Of a DNA stretch of 64,000 nt, positions 43,724 to 51,891 are shown one piece after another. The position numbers were made by a program, and so were the translations under genes. Origin of the DNA: Lysobacterales bacterium (lineage in GTDB: Bacteria; Pseudomonadota; Gammaproteobacteria; Xanthomonadales; SZUA-5); NCBI GenBank assembly GCA_022841325.1, contig JALHRS010000009.1:1-64000 (forward strand), written 5' to 3'. The notes under the pieces are model-generated. The model did not search any database. It saw only the letters and a list, made by a program, of their open reading frames with translations, and had not been told where the DNA came from. Position 1 is the first letter of the stretch. Every line of letters begins with the position of its first letter.

Positions 43724-44548
43724 TCAGCCGCGCGTGGGCGCCGCGCAGGAACTGGCCAGCTGCACGCTGCGGGCGGCTTCGAAGGGTTCGGACGATGCTT
43801 CGTCGCGGCGTTCGCCGGGTGGGAAGTCGATCCGGGCCACATAGTTGTCGCCCTCTTCATCGCGCACATTGGACAGGCCCTCGAAGCGCAACAAGGTGCG
43901 CGACTGGCTGTCGTAGCTGACGTCGATGCCCGACACGATCAGGCCCAGCAAGCCACCCAGGGCCAGCCGGAACACCCGCACCGGGCGATCGCCGATGCGG
44001 TCCTCACTGACCTGGCGCACCTTGAAGTTCATGTAGTCCAGGCGGCTCGGCACCAGGAACTTGAAATGCATGGTCTCACCGGCGACCAGCTCATCCCAGT
44101 GATCCTGGACGAAGCCGTCGAAGCCGGCATCGCCGACCAGATCCTGCGGAATCTGGTCGAGGATCTCGCGCTCGGGTCGGTCCTCGCCGACCTCCTGCAC
44201 ATAGACCTCGCGAGTCTCGCCCTTGGCACTGAAACCCTCGCGATAGCCAAGGCGGGCATCCACCATGTCGAACTCGGGCAACCATGGGGAGGCGAAGGCG
44301 TTCTCGACCCGCTTGCGCGCAAACGGGGTGCCGTCGGCGCAGCGATACAGCACCAGGCGCTCGCGCACCGCGCCGCCTTCCATCGCCAGGAAGTGCGATT
44401 CGCGATACAGCACCTGACCGTCCTTCTTGTCAAAGGCGGTGCCGTCGTAACTCATGTAGTGGCGGGCGCCGGGCAGCGATTCGGCGGCGGCGGTGGTGGC
44501 GAGCAATACGCATGCGGCCACCCAGGTGTTTCCATTGCGAATTGACAT
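43724..44548 (-). CDS. Secreted hypothetical protein
   Basis: 274 residues with a short signal peptide (GNTWVAACVLLATTAAAES). The mature protein is acidic, has few cysteines and no membrane helix apart from a weak hydrophobic run (VRVFRLALGGLLGLIVSGID). No catalytic motif or known family is recognised. A YDSQSRTLLRFEGLSNVRD segment near the C-terminus resembles beta-strand-rich outer-surface proteins only in composition. GGGGGAGAC precedes the start. It is probably periplasmic or secreted. Confidence 0.75.
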   Translation of the reverse strand: MSIRNGNTWVAACVLLATTAAAESLPGARHYMSYDGTAFDKKDGQVLYRESHFLAMEGGAVRERLVLYRCADGTPFARKRVENAFASPWLPEFDMVDARLGYREGFSAKGETREVYVQEVGEDRPEREILDQIPQDLVGDAGFDGFVQDHWDELVAGETMHFKFLVPSRLDYMNFKVRQVSEDRIGDRPVRVFRLALGGLLGLIVSGIDVSYDSQSRTLLRFEGLSNVRDEEGDNYVARIDFPPGERRDEASSEPFEAARSVQLASSCAAPTRG

Positions 44549-44568
44549 GTCTCCCCCGTTTGGTCGAT

Positions 44569-44646
44569 GTCACGTAGCCCGCTATGCGGCCAACGTGACC
44601 TACGATTCCCGTGCCCCGTGCCCCGTGCCCCGTGTCCCCTGCCCCT
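44569..44646. repeat. Family H hairpin and GGGGCAC heptads
   Basis: A family H hairpin (GTCACGTAG at 44569-44577, GTGACCTAC at 44595-44603) is followed by about 5.5 heptads (44608-44646, CCCGTGC on plus). In the sense of the minus-strand gene at 44656 the heptads read GGGGCAC and begin about ten bases after its stop. Confidence 0.85.
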
Positions 44647-44655
44647 CTAACGGTA

Positions 44656-45525
44656 TCACGGGTCCAGATAGGTCACCGGCTCGGCCACGAAGTTGAAGTA
44701 GAACCACCAGCCGCTCTCGCCATTGTGCAGATCCTTGTCGTTGCGGCTGGAACACGAGCCGTTGCCACCGGGGAGCAGGCTGGACAAGACGATGCTGCCG
44801 CCGGGCAGAGCCGGATTGTTGATGATGATCTGGTTGGCATCACTCTCGCGTAGAAATCCCCTCAACAAACCGTTGCTCAGGCCGGTAGCCGGATTGCCGA
44901 CGAAGCTGGCCGCGATCTGGGCATCGTTGAGGGTGATCAGGGTGCCGCCATTGTCGAAGCTGAAGGTCCGCGCCGCAGTGACGAAACAAGGGCCGGCCGG
45001 CGTGGCAATGGCCGGGCTGTAGGCGGGCGTACCGGTGGTGCCTGGCAGCGGCGACAGGCAAGTACCGCTGATGGCGCTGGCATAGACGTAGCTCTGCGGT
45101 TGGGCAGTCGCCGACGCGCTGCAACTGGCCGGTGGCGCCGGCGCCAGACAATCGGCACCGCCGTTGTCGACCCGGGCAATGCCGCCATCCCGGCGCAGGG
45201 GCCGGAACCACAACAGACTGCTGGCATCCAGCACGCCATCGGCCGGGTTGCTGTCGGCGCTGTAGCTGTCCTGGATGGAACCGTTGAACGAGACCGTCGT
45301 GGTCGGAATCACGTTGTCGGTGAAATCACTGCAGAAGGTCGGGAATGGTGGAATCGTGATCGGCAGAAACACATGCGGATCGCGCAGATCCAGATCGGTG
45401 AATCGGAACACGGTGGCCGGCGTGACAAACTCGAAGCCATCGACACCAAACCAGTCTGGCGTGGACTGGGCCGCGGCGGGAACGGAGCAGAGGAGTACAG
45501 CGGACAGCAGCAGCTTGCGCGACAT
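44656..45525 (-). CDS. Secreted hypothetical protein, Cys-containing
   Basis: 289 residues with a clear signal peptide (MSRKLLLSAVLLCSVPAAAQ). The mature protein is rich in Ser, Thr, Asn, Gly and Pro, with scattered cysteines (PTFCSDF, ADCLAPAPPASCSAS, GTCLSPLPG, GPCFVTA, GSCSSRND), typical of secreted beta-rich surface proteins of Xanthomonadales. It ends GESGWWFYFNFVAEPVTYLDP. No enzyme motif or family is recognised. Confidence 0.75.
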   Translation of the reverse strand: MSRKLLLSAVLLCSVPAAAQSTPDWFGVDGFEFVTPATVFRFTDLDLRDPHVFLPITIPPFPTFCSDFTDNVIPTTTVSFNGSIQDSYSADSNPADGVLDASSLLWFRPLRRDGGIARVDNGGADCLAPAPPASCSASATAQPQSYVYASAISGTCLSPLPGTTGTPAYSPAIATPAGPCFVTAARTFSFDNGGTLITLNDAQIAASFVGNPATGLSNGLLRGFLRESDANQIIINNPALPGGSIVLSSLLPGGNGSCSSRNDKDLHNGESGWWFYFNFVAEPVTYLDP

Positions 45526-45619
45526 CGGGCTGATTCCGGCATGACGGTGGAGCAGAGTCTACGGCGGCGCGCGCCTGCGAGTCAGGGAACACACAAGCAA
45601 GAGTGGTGCTGTCTCGCCG

Positions 45620-45695
45620 CTGTGGGAGCGGCTTCAGCCTGTGGGAGCGGCTTCAGCCGCGACTGCTGCCATCGCGGCTGAAGCCGCTCCCACAG
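45620..45695. repeat. Family A REP cluster, three cores
   Basis: Two direct cores of GTGGGAGCGGCTTCAGCC (45622 and 45641) are followed by one inverted core (45672-45695). The second and third can form a long perfect hairpin. They lie upstream of the glutamine amidotransferase gene in a divergent spacer. Confidence 0.85.
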
Positions 45696-45763
45696 TGGTG
45701 GCGCCAATGCCAGGCTCACGCGCCGTTCGCCAGTCCCCGGCGTCGCGCGCTATCGTAGCCCCT

Positions 45764-46510
45764 ATGTCACGCCTGCTGGTCTTCCAACATGTTGCCGCCG
45801 AGCCGCTGGGGACGCTGGATCCGCTGATCCGCGCGCGCGGTCATCGCATCCGTTTCGTCAATTTCGAGCGCGAGCCCGAGGCCCAGCCCAGCGTCGATCG
45901 TTACCACGGGCTGATCGTGCTCGGTGGACCGATGAATGTGGTCGACAGCGGGCGCCGGGCCCATCTGCGCACCGAACTCAAGGCCATCGAGCGCGCCCTG
46001 CACCAGGACAAACCGGTGTTCGGCATCTGTCTGGGGGCGCAGCTGCTGGCCCACGTGCTGGGTGCTCCGGTGCGGATGAACACCCGCCCGGAAATCGGCT
46101 GGTACGAACTGCAGACCACGGCTGCCGGTTGCGATGACCCGGTGTTCGCGCCCCTGGCCGGCGGTGCCCGCGTGTTCCAGTGGCACAGCTACACCTTCGA
46201 CCTGCCCAGCGGCGCCACGCAACTGGCGCGCACCGAGAGCTGCGAACAACAGGCCTTCCGCTATGGCGACAAGGCCTATGGGGTGCAGTTCCATCCCGAG
46301 GTGGACCAGCCGCTGATCGAACGCTGGCTGGGCACACCAGCCTATCGCGAGGAAGTCTGCGCCGCTGGCCTGGACCACGATGCCGATGCCATCCGCGAGC
46401 ACAGCGAGACCCATGCACCGCTGCTGGGCGAACGCGCCGAACCGCTGTTCAACGCCTTTCTGGACCTGATCGGCAGACCGGCGCGCAGGGTGGTGTTGCC
46501 GTCGCGCTAG
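45764..46510 (+). CDS. Class I glutamine amidotransferase-like protein
   Basis: 248 residues from MSRLLVFQHVAAEPLGTLDP. It resembles stand-alone GMP synthase-type amidotransferase domains: RYHGLIVLGGPMNVVD, the nucleophile C89 in VFGICLGAQLLAHVLG, and the catalytic His-Glu in YGVQFHPEVDQ. The stand-alone form can act on gamma-glutamyl compounds or supply ammonia to a partner; no partner is adjacent. The substrate is unknown. Length is normal for the family. Confidence 0.88.
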   Translation: MSRLLVFQHVAAEPLGTLDPLIRARGHRIRFVNFEREPEAQPSVDRYHGLIVLGGPMNVVDSGRRAHLRTELKAIERALHQDKPVFGICLGAQLLAHVLGAPVRMNTRPEIGWYELQTTAAGCDDPVFAPLAGGARVFQWHSYTFDLPSGATQLARTESCEQQAFRYGDKAYGVQFHPEVDQPLIERWLGTPAYREEVCAAGLDHDADAIREHSETHAPLLGERAEPLFNAFLDLIGRPARRVVLPSR

Positions 46511-46545
46511 CGCGTGTCGAAAATCCAGGCGATATGGCAAGCAGG

Positions 46546-46605
46546 GTGAAACGTAAAACGTCAATCAGAGCGAGCTTCTGCCTTGATTGACGTTTTACGT
46601 TTCAC
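46546..46605. terminator. Perfect 22-bp inverted repeat between convergent genes
   Basis: Arms 46546-46567 and 46584-46605 match at 22 of 22 positions around a 16-base loop; the arm begins GTGAAACGTAAAACGTC. It is AT-richer than its surroundings. It lies between the convergent amidotransferase and thioesterase genes, so a bidirectional terminator is possible, though the T content after the stem is modest. Confidence 0.6.
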
Positions 46606-46687
46606 GTTTGACTCTGCTGGCCTCACCACGACACAAGCACCGCCAAGCCCCGCCTTGGCGAGGTGACGGACGCTGGCGCTTCCCCGT

Positions 46688-46723
46688 GTCACGTAGCTCG
46701 CTGCGCTCCCAACATGACCTACG
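46688..46723. repeat. Family H hairpin repeat, third copy
   Basis: GTCACGTAG (46688-46696) with the diverged partner CATGACCTACG (from 46713), nine bases before the 3' end of the thioesterase gene. Confidence 0.65.
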
Positions 46724-46731
46724 ATCTCCGG

Positions 46732-47235
46732 CTACGCGCCCCTGCGTGTCATGCGCGCCAGAAACTCCACCCGTTCCCGCTCCACGGCCTGGCGCAGTTC
46801 GGCGACGCGGCGGGCGTAGGCCTGGAGTTCCTGTTCTTCTTCGGTCTGGGGGGAATAGACGGGAACCGCAATCGAGCGGCCGTCGCTGTCCATGGCCACG
46901 AAGACCACGATGCAGTGGGTGGTACGTACCCGGGATCTGGCATCGCCGCGTGGGTCGCGGGCGTGGACGTCGACGCCGATGTGCATGCTGCTGGTGCCGG
47001 TCAGCAACAGACGGGCGCGGACTTCGACCAGACTGCCGATGGGCACCGGGGCTTCGAAGCGGATGCCGCCGACGTAGACGGTCACGCAGTAGTGGCCGCT
47101 CCAGCCGGCTGCGAGCGCATAGGCGGCCTGATCGATCCAGCCCATGACGGCGCCGCCGAAGGCCTTGCCGCCGTAGTTGACATCCTTGGGCTGCGCCAGA
47201 AAGCGCAGGGTCAGATCACGTTCTTGGCCCGCCAT
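46732..47235 (-). CDS. Acyl-CoA thioesterase (hotdog fold)
   Basis: 167 residues from MAGQERDLTLRFLAQPKDVN. It has the hotdog pattern of YciA/BFIT-type enzymes: DVNYGGKAFGGAVMGWIDQA with the catalytic-region Asp at the start of the central helix, then GGIRFEAPVPIGSLVEVRAR and MHIGVDVHARDP. Such enzymes hydrolyse acyl-CoA to free acid and CoA in the cytoplasm. A C-terminal coiled helix (ELQAYARRVAELRQAVERER) extends the fold. Its start overlaps by 20 bases the end of the upstream gene at 47216-47806. Confidence 0.9.
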   Translation of the reverse strand: MAGQERDLTLRFLAQPKDVNYGGKAFGGAVMGWIDQAAYALAAGWSGHYCVTVYVGGIRFEAPVPIGSLVEVRARLLLTGTSSMHIGVDVHARDPRGDARSRVRTTHCIVVFVAMDSDGRSIAVPVYSPQTEEEQELQAYARRVAELRQAVERERVEFLARMTRRGA

Positions 47236-47806
47236 GAAAACCCCTGGACTCCAGATCCGGTTGCCGATGCTGCGCGGGTAACGGTTCGAAGGGAAGTGCG
47301 AAGGATGCCGGCGGCGGCCACCGCATCGATTCCATCGAGTCCCGGAACAGGTAGTCGCGGTTGATCGGGTCCTCGCTGGCCTCGCCGTAGGCGCCCTGCG
47401 CGATCCAGTCATAGACCAATCCCATCAGATCCACTGACAGGCCACCGGCGGGCGGTGGCATCGGTCGGCCGACGCCAGGACTGGTGCAGGCGATTTTCTG
47501 CCAGAACAGGCTGCCTTCGGGGTCTCCTGGTGTGACGCGCGGCAGTTCATTGTCCTGGCTGCTGTATTGCCCGACCAGGAAATAGATCGCCAGGGTGGCG
47601 TTGGACAGATCCAGCTCCGCCGCAGGCGCCGAACCCAGATGGCAGTTCTGGGTGCAGGAGCTCTGACTGTCCAGCGCCTGCCAGACCTGCGAGAACTGCA
47701 CTCGGGGGTTGATCGGCAAACCGCTCAGATCCGGACAGCCGTCGGCCGCCGGCAAGCACAGCGGCCAGGCCAGCAGGGTCAAGGTCAGTGTCAGTCGCAG
47801 GTGCAT
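47216..47806 (-). CDS. Exported protein with a CX3CH motif, possible atypical cytochrome c
   Basis: 196 residues with signal peptide MHLRLTLTLTLLAWPLCLPA. The segment VWQALDSQSSCTQNCHLG contains C51, C55 and H56, a CX3CH in place of the usual CXXCH heme site. The following AELDLSN, DPEGSLFWQKIACTSPGVGR, PMPPPAGGLS and VDLMGLVYDWIAQGA match the layout of Planctomycete-type monoheme c domains, where PMPP supplies the axial Met. Heme binding is therefore plausible but unproven. The start was chosen for the signal peptide. The 3' end overlaps the thioesterase start. Confidence 0.7.
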   Translation of the reverse strand: MHLRLTLTLTLLAWPLCLPAADGCPDLSGLPINPRVQFSQVWQALDSQSSCTQNCHLGSAPAAELDLSNATLAIYFLVGQYSSQDNELPRVTPGDPEGSLFWQKIACTSPGVGRPMPPPAGGLSVDLMGLVYDWIAQGAYGEASEDPINRDYLFRDSMESMRWPPPASFALPFEPLPAQHRQPDLESRGFHGGPRT

Positions 47807-47882
47807 GTGGCGAATTCCTCCGGCGTCGGCGGATTCAACGCAGCCGGGGACCATCGGTGCACAGCGAGTGCGGCGGCTGGCG

Positions 47883-48818
47883 TCAACCGTCGGCGGTGAT
47901 CGAGTGGATCAATTCGTCCAACACCCGCCTGGACTCGACGATCGCGACCTGGCAGGTACCCGCATTGCGATGACCGCCACCACCATATTTCAGGCACAGG
48001 GCACCGACATCGGTGCGCGAACTGCGATTGACGATGGACTTGCCGATGGCAAAGGCGGTGTTCTGACGCTTCAGACCCCAGAGCACGTGGATGGAGATGT
48101 TGCAGTCCGGATACATGGCGTAGATGGTGAAGCGGTTGGTGGCGAAGATCAGATCCTCGTCGCGCAGATCGAGCACCACCAGATTGTCGTGCACGCGGGC
48201 GCAGCGGCGAATCTGCTCCTGCGCCGGATCGCGATGAGCGAAGTACAGATCGGAGCGTTCCCTGACGTCGGGCAGTGCCAGAATCTCGTCGATGGTATGC
48301 GAGCCGCAGTAGTCGATCAGTTCCATCATCAGCTGGTAGTTGGACACCCGGAACTCGCGGAAGCGGCCGAGGCCCGTGCGTGCGTCCATCAGGTAGTTGA
48401 GCAACACCCAGCCGCGCGGATGGAGGATCTCGTCGACGCTGAACTGGGCCGAATCGGCCTTGTCCACGGCATCCATCATCTCGGGCGAAATATTGGGGAA
48501 CGCACCTTCGGCGCCGTAGTGCTGATAGACCACCCGGGCCGCCGACGGCGAGCTGGCATCGATCACCAGATTCTCCGGGCGCGATCCCAGCCGCGCCAGT
48601 TCGCTGGCGTGATGGTCGAAGGCCAGATGGCATCCGGGCACATACGGCAGGTTGCAGGTGATGTCGCGCGGTCCGATCGGAATCTTGCCGTCCTGCATGT
48701 CCTTGGGATGGACGAAACTGATCTCGTCGATGATGCCGCGCTGCTTCAGCAGCACCGCGCAGACCAGGCCGTCGAAGTCACTGCGGGTCACCAGACGAAA
48801 GGGGGTCTCTGCACTCAT
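47883..48818 (-). CDS. DHH family phosphoesterase
   Basis: 311 residues from MSAETPFRLVTRSDFDGLVC, with GGAG upstream. DHH signatures: SDFDG (D14), HLAFDHHASE (motif with paired His), and a DHHA1-type C-terminal domain with CLKYGGGGHRNAGTC. The family uses Mn2+ to hydrolyse phosphodiesters or pyrophosphates (cyclic dinucleotides, nanoRNA, polyphosphate). The segment DLRDEDLIFATNRFTIYAMY is characteristic of a proteobacterial subgroup without assigned substrate. Two in-frame Mets farther upstream are less well supported. Confidence 0.88.
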   Translation of the reverse strand: MSAETPFRLVTRSDFDGLVCAVLLKQRGIIDEISFVHPKDMQDGKIPIGPRDITCNLPYVPGCHLAFDHHASELARLGSRPENLVIDASSPSAARVVYQHYGAEGAFPNISPEMMDAVDKADSAQFSVDEILHPRGWVLLNYLMDARTGLGRFREFRVSNYQLMMELIDYCGSHTIDEILALPDVRERSDLYFAHRDPAQEQIRRCARVHDNLVVLDLRDEDLIFATNRFTIYAMYPDCNISIHVLWGLKRQNTAFAIGKSIVNRSSRTDVGALCLKYGGGGHRNAGTCQVAIVESRRVLDELIHSITADG

Positions 48819-48944
48819 GACGGCCATCTCCAAGGATCGCAAGCGTCGAGTTTAACTCGCATTTCGCGCACCTGCGCGGGCCGGCGCGACCAGCGCGAAA
48901 ATTGGGCTTTGCAGCGGTCTGCGGCCGCCCGCCGGTGGCGCCGG

Positions 48945-49757
48945 TCAGCGCAGTGGCTGCAGCAGTTGGGCCGCCAATGATTGCTCCCGATCAGCGCGGA
49001 ATTCGGTCAGCCCAATGGCCATCTCGGCCTGGTCGACCAGCGCCTGTGGCCGGTAGCTACCGAACAGCCGATCCCACCAGGGCAGGCAGAAACCGAAGTT
49101 GCTGTCGGTTTCGACGCGCTCGGTGGAGTGATGGATCCGATGCATGTCCGGCGTCACCAGCCACCAGCGCAGGCGGGCATCCAGCCTCGCCGGCAGATGC
49201 ACATCGCTGTGATTGAACAGCGCCGTGGCATTGAGCACGATCTCGAACAGGATCACCGCCACTGCCGGTGCCCCGATCAGCGCCACCACACCCATCTTGA
49301 TCAGCATCGACAGCGCGATTTCGAGCGGGTGAAAGCGGATCGCGGTCGACACATCGAACTGGATGTCGCTGTGATGCATGCGGTGCAGGCGCCACAGCGG
49401 CGGCAGCCAATGAAAGATCCGGTGCTGCCAGTAGATGGCCAGGTCCAGCAGCACGACACTGCTGGCGATGACCAGCCAGGCCGGCAGCGGCAACTGTTGC
49501 AGCAGACCGAAGCCGGCGCCTTCGGCCCAGGCACCGACGGCCACGGCCGCCAGGGGAAACAGCAGCCGTACCAGCAGCGAGCCCAGCAGGGCGATGATCA
49601 GGTGCCGGCCCCAGCGCAGGCCGCGCGCACGCACACCTCGGTAGGGACGCCAGCTCTGCCACAGCGCCAGCACGGCGAAGACGCCGACAAAGATACCGAC
49701 GCGCCATGCCGCTTCATGCGCCATCAGTGCCGCGCCCGCGCCCGCCGGATCAACCAT
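48945..49757 (-). CDS. Sterol desaturase/fatty acid hydroxylase family protein
   Basis: 270 residues with four to five membrane helices and the di-iron histidine clusters HRIFHWLPPLWRLHRMHHSD, FNHSDVHLP and DMHRIHHSTERVETDSNFGF. It is shorter than the homologue at 38078-39409 and lacks its extra C-terminal membrane part. It overlaps the end of the FAH-family gene by eight bases, so the two are co-transcribed. The substrate is unknown. Confidence 0.88.
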   Translation of the reverse strand: MVDPAGAGAALMAHEAAWRVGIFVGVFAVLALWQSWRPYRGVRARGLRWGRHLIIALLGSLLVRLLFPLAAVAVGAWAEGAGFGLLQQLPLPAWLVIASSVVLLDLAIYWQHRIFHWLPPLWRLHRMHHSDIQFDVSTAIRFHPLEIALSMLIKMGVVALIGAPAVAVILFEIVLNATALFNHSDVHLPARLDARLRWWLVTPDMHRIHHSTERVETDSNFGFCLPWWDRLFGSYRPQALVDQAEMAIGLTEFRADREQSLAAQLLQPLR

Positions 49758-50436
49758 GAAAGCCGAATTCCAGTTCGCACCAGCCCTCCAGGCTGCAGCG
49801 CACCTGGTCCTCGCGCTGCAGCGGCCCAACACCCGCCGGGGTGCCGGTGTAGATCAGATCGCCACCGCGCAGCTCGTAGAGCTTCGACAGTTCGACGATG
49901 ATCTCCGGTACGGACCACAGCATGTCGGCGATGGTCGCCCCCTGCACCATGTGGTCATTGACGTGCAGTTCCAGGCGTTCGCCGATCGGATGTCGGCCCC
50001 TGGCCGGGACGATGGGGCCGATCGGCGCGCTGTCATCAAAGCCCTTGGCGGTATCCCAGGGATTGCCCTTGGCCTTGGCCGCCGCCTGCAGATCGCGGCG
50101 GGTCAGGTCCACGCCCACGCTGTAGCCGTAGACCAGTTCCAGCGCGTGTTCGAGCGGAATGTTGCGGCCGCCGCCCGAGAGGGCCACGACCATCTCCACT
50201 TCGTGGTGCAGATTGCTGGTCGCCATCGGAAAACCGGGATTGCGGCCATCGCTGACCACGGCATCGGCCGGTTTCATGAAGAACACCGGCGCGCCCTTCT
50301 CCGGCTCGTGTCCCATCTCGCGGGCGTGTTCGGCGTAGTTGCGGCCGATGCAGTAGATCCGATGCACCGGAAAGCGCTCGGCGATGCCGAGGATGGGTAC
50401 CGAGGGCGTGGGCGGGGCGGCGAAGATGTAAGTCAT
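49750..50436 (-). CDS. Fumarylacetoacetate hydrolase family protein (fumarylpyruvate hydrolase-like)
   Basis: 228 residues from MTYIFAAPPTPSVPILGIAE. Family motifs: HRIYCIGRNYAEHAREMGHE, FFMKPADAVV, LHHEVEMVVALSGGGRNIPL (metal-binding Glu residues) and YSVGVDLTRRDLQAAAKAKG followed by PWDTAKGFDDSAPIGPIVP. The set resembles fumarylpyruvate hydrolases of gentisate breakdown, but no other gentisate genes are here, so a general C-C hydrolase or isomerase is safer. The upstream spacer has GGGAAAA heptads and a half MITE. Confidence 0.9.
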   Translation of the reverse strand: MTYIFAAPPTPSVPILGIAERFPVHRIYCIGRNYAEHAREMGHEPEKGAPVFFMKPADAVVSDGRNPGFPMATSNLHHEVEMVVALSGGGRNIPLEHALELVYGYSVGVDLTRRDLQAAAKAKGNPWDTAKGFDDSAPIGPIVPARGRHPIGERLELHVNDHMVQGATIADMLWSVPEIIVELSKLYELRGGDLIYTGTPAGVGPLQREDQVRCSLEGWCELEFGFHG

Positions 50437-50445
50437 TTGGGAGCA

Positions 50446-50478
50446 GGAAAAAGGAAAAGGGAAAAGGGAAAAAGGAAG
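50446..50478. repeat. GGGAAAA-type heptads upstream of the FAH gene
   Basis: Seven-base units GGAAAAA, GGAAAAG, GGAAAAG, GGAAAAA with the purine strand on plus, hence pyrimidine-rich in the sense of the FAH gene that starts at 50436. Inverted relative to the tract at 50635-50664. Confidence 0.8.
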
Positions 50479-50535
50479 AGCCGGGAGCGGAGGGCCGGGA
50501 GCCGCGGGTGAGCAGCAATACGAACATATGTCGCT

Positions 50536-50600
50536 AGGGAACCTCTGAACAAGTTCCGTGGCCGCGACGGCGGCCAAAATCGCCTGCCGCAGCGCTGCAG
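50536..50600. mobile_element. Left-end fragment of the MITE-like element
   Basis: About 65 bases beginning AGGGAACCTCTGAACAAGTT align with 10984-11048 with about nine mismatches. The right half and right inverted end are missing, so this copy is truncated. Confidence 0.65.
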
Positions 50601-50634
50601 AACCATTGCCTGCAAACGCCCCATCGCGCTCCTA

Positions 50635-50664
50635 CCCTTTTCCTTTTTCCCTTTCCCCTTTCCC
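50635..50664. repeat. GGGAAAA-type tract after the pilU stop
   Basis: Reads as runs of GGG separated by A-tracts on the pilU sense strand (CCCTTTTCCTTTTTCCC on plus), about eight bases after the stop codon. It pairs in inverted orientation with 50446-50478. Confidence 0.75.
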
Positions 50665-50672
50665 TGCTTCTC

Positions 50673-51782
50673 TCAGAATTGCGAATGATCGAAGTAAGGA
50701 TCCGGGTTGTCCTCGCTGCTGCCGCCCTCGGACAAGCGGATCTTCAGCGCCAGACCGTCGCGTGAATCGGCCTTGCGCAGGGCCTCCTCGAGTTCGATCT
50801 TGCCTTCCTTGAACAGCCGGAACAGCGCCTGATCGAAGGTCTGCATGCCTTCGGCCAGCGAACGATCCATGGCTTCCTTCAGCTCGTGCACCTGACCGCG
50901 GCGGATCATGTCGCGGATCAGCGGTGTGTTCAGCAGGATCTCGACCGCCGGCAGACGGCGCCCGTCCTTGCCGATGACCAGCCGCTGGGAGACGATGGCC
51001 TTGAGATTCAGCGACAGATTCATCAGCACATTCTTGTGGGCGCTCTCCGGAAAGAAGTTGAGGATGCGCTCCATGGTCTGATCGGCGTTGTTGGAATGCA
51101 GCGTCGACAGACACAGATGACCGGTTTCGGAAAAGGCGATGGCTGCTTCCATGGTTTCGGTGTCGAGAATCTCGCCGATCATGATCACATCCGGCGCCTC
51201 CCGCATCGCGTTCTTGAGGGCGTTGTGATAATTGCGGGTGTCCAGGCCCACTTCGCGCTGGTTGACGATCGACTTCTTGTGCTTGTGCAGGAACTCGATC
51301 GGATCCTCGATGGTGAGGATGTGGCCGGCAGTGGTGCTGTTGCGGTAGTCCAGCATCGAGGCCAGCGTCGAGCTCTTGCCCGAGCCGGTGGCGCCGACCA
51401 TCAGGATCAGACCGCGCGGTTCGACAATCAGGTCCTTGAGGATGGGCGGCAGCTTCAGCTGTTCGAAACTCGGAATCTCGCTCTTGATGGCGCGGATGAC
51501 CATGCCGATCTCGCCGCGCTGCTTGAACACATTGATGCGAAAACGTCCGGCATCCTTGACCGCGATGGCGAGGTTGAGCTCGAGGTCACGCTCGAAAGCC
51601 GGTACCTGGCCTTCATCCATCAGCGAGTAGGCGATCTTCTTGACCATGCCCGAGGGCAGGCCGGTGTTGCCCAGCGGATAGAGCTTTCCCTCGACCTTGA
51701 TGTTGACCGGCGCACCCGTCGTCAAGAACATGTCGGACGCGTTCTTCTCGGTCATCAACTTCAGGAAATAGCCGATATCCAT
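50673..51782 (-). CDS. pilU: Type IV pilus retraction ATPase PilU
   Basis: 369 residues. MDIGYFLKLMTEKNASDMFL is the PilT/PilU N-domain. Walker A is GATGSGKS (130-137), the Asp box follows (ILTIEDPIEFLHKHKKSIVN), then Walker B (APDVIMIGEIL) and the His box (GHLCLSTLHSNNADQTMERI). The C-terminal extension with EEALRKADSRDGLALKIRLS separates PilU from the shorter PilT. PilU is an accessory motor that works with PilT to retract pili during twitching. pilT is often adjacent in other genomes but is not in this window. Confidence 0.94.
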   Translation of the reverse strand: MDIGYFLKLMTEKNASDMFLTTGAPVNIKVEGKLYPLGNTGLPSGMVKKIAYSLMDEGQVPAFERDLELNLAIAVKDAGRFRINVFKQRGEIGMVIRAIKSEIPSFEQLKLPPILKDLIVEPRGLILMVGATGSGKSSTLASMLDYRNSTTAGHILTIEDPIEFLHKHKKSIVNQREVGLDTRNYHNALKNAMREAPDVIMIGEILDTETMEAAIAFSETGHLCLSTLHSNNADQTMERILNFFPESAHKNVLMNLSLNLKAIVSQRLVIGKDGRRLPAVEILLNTPLIRDMIRRGQVHELKEAMDRSLAEGMQTFDQALFRLFKEGKIELEEALRKADSRDGLALKIRLSEGGSSEDNPDPYFDHSQF

Positions 51783-51891
51783 GGGTCAGTTCCTCAAGAG
51801 TCTGTTGCGGCGCCCGATGATGCTGCCCACAATACCGAGACAGCCTGAACTTGGTGCAAATGCAATGCCAGATGCTACGCCTGTTTACGTG

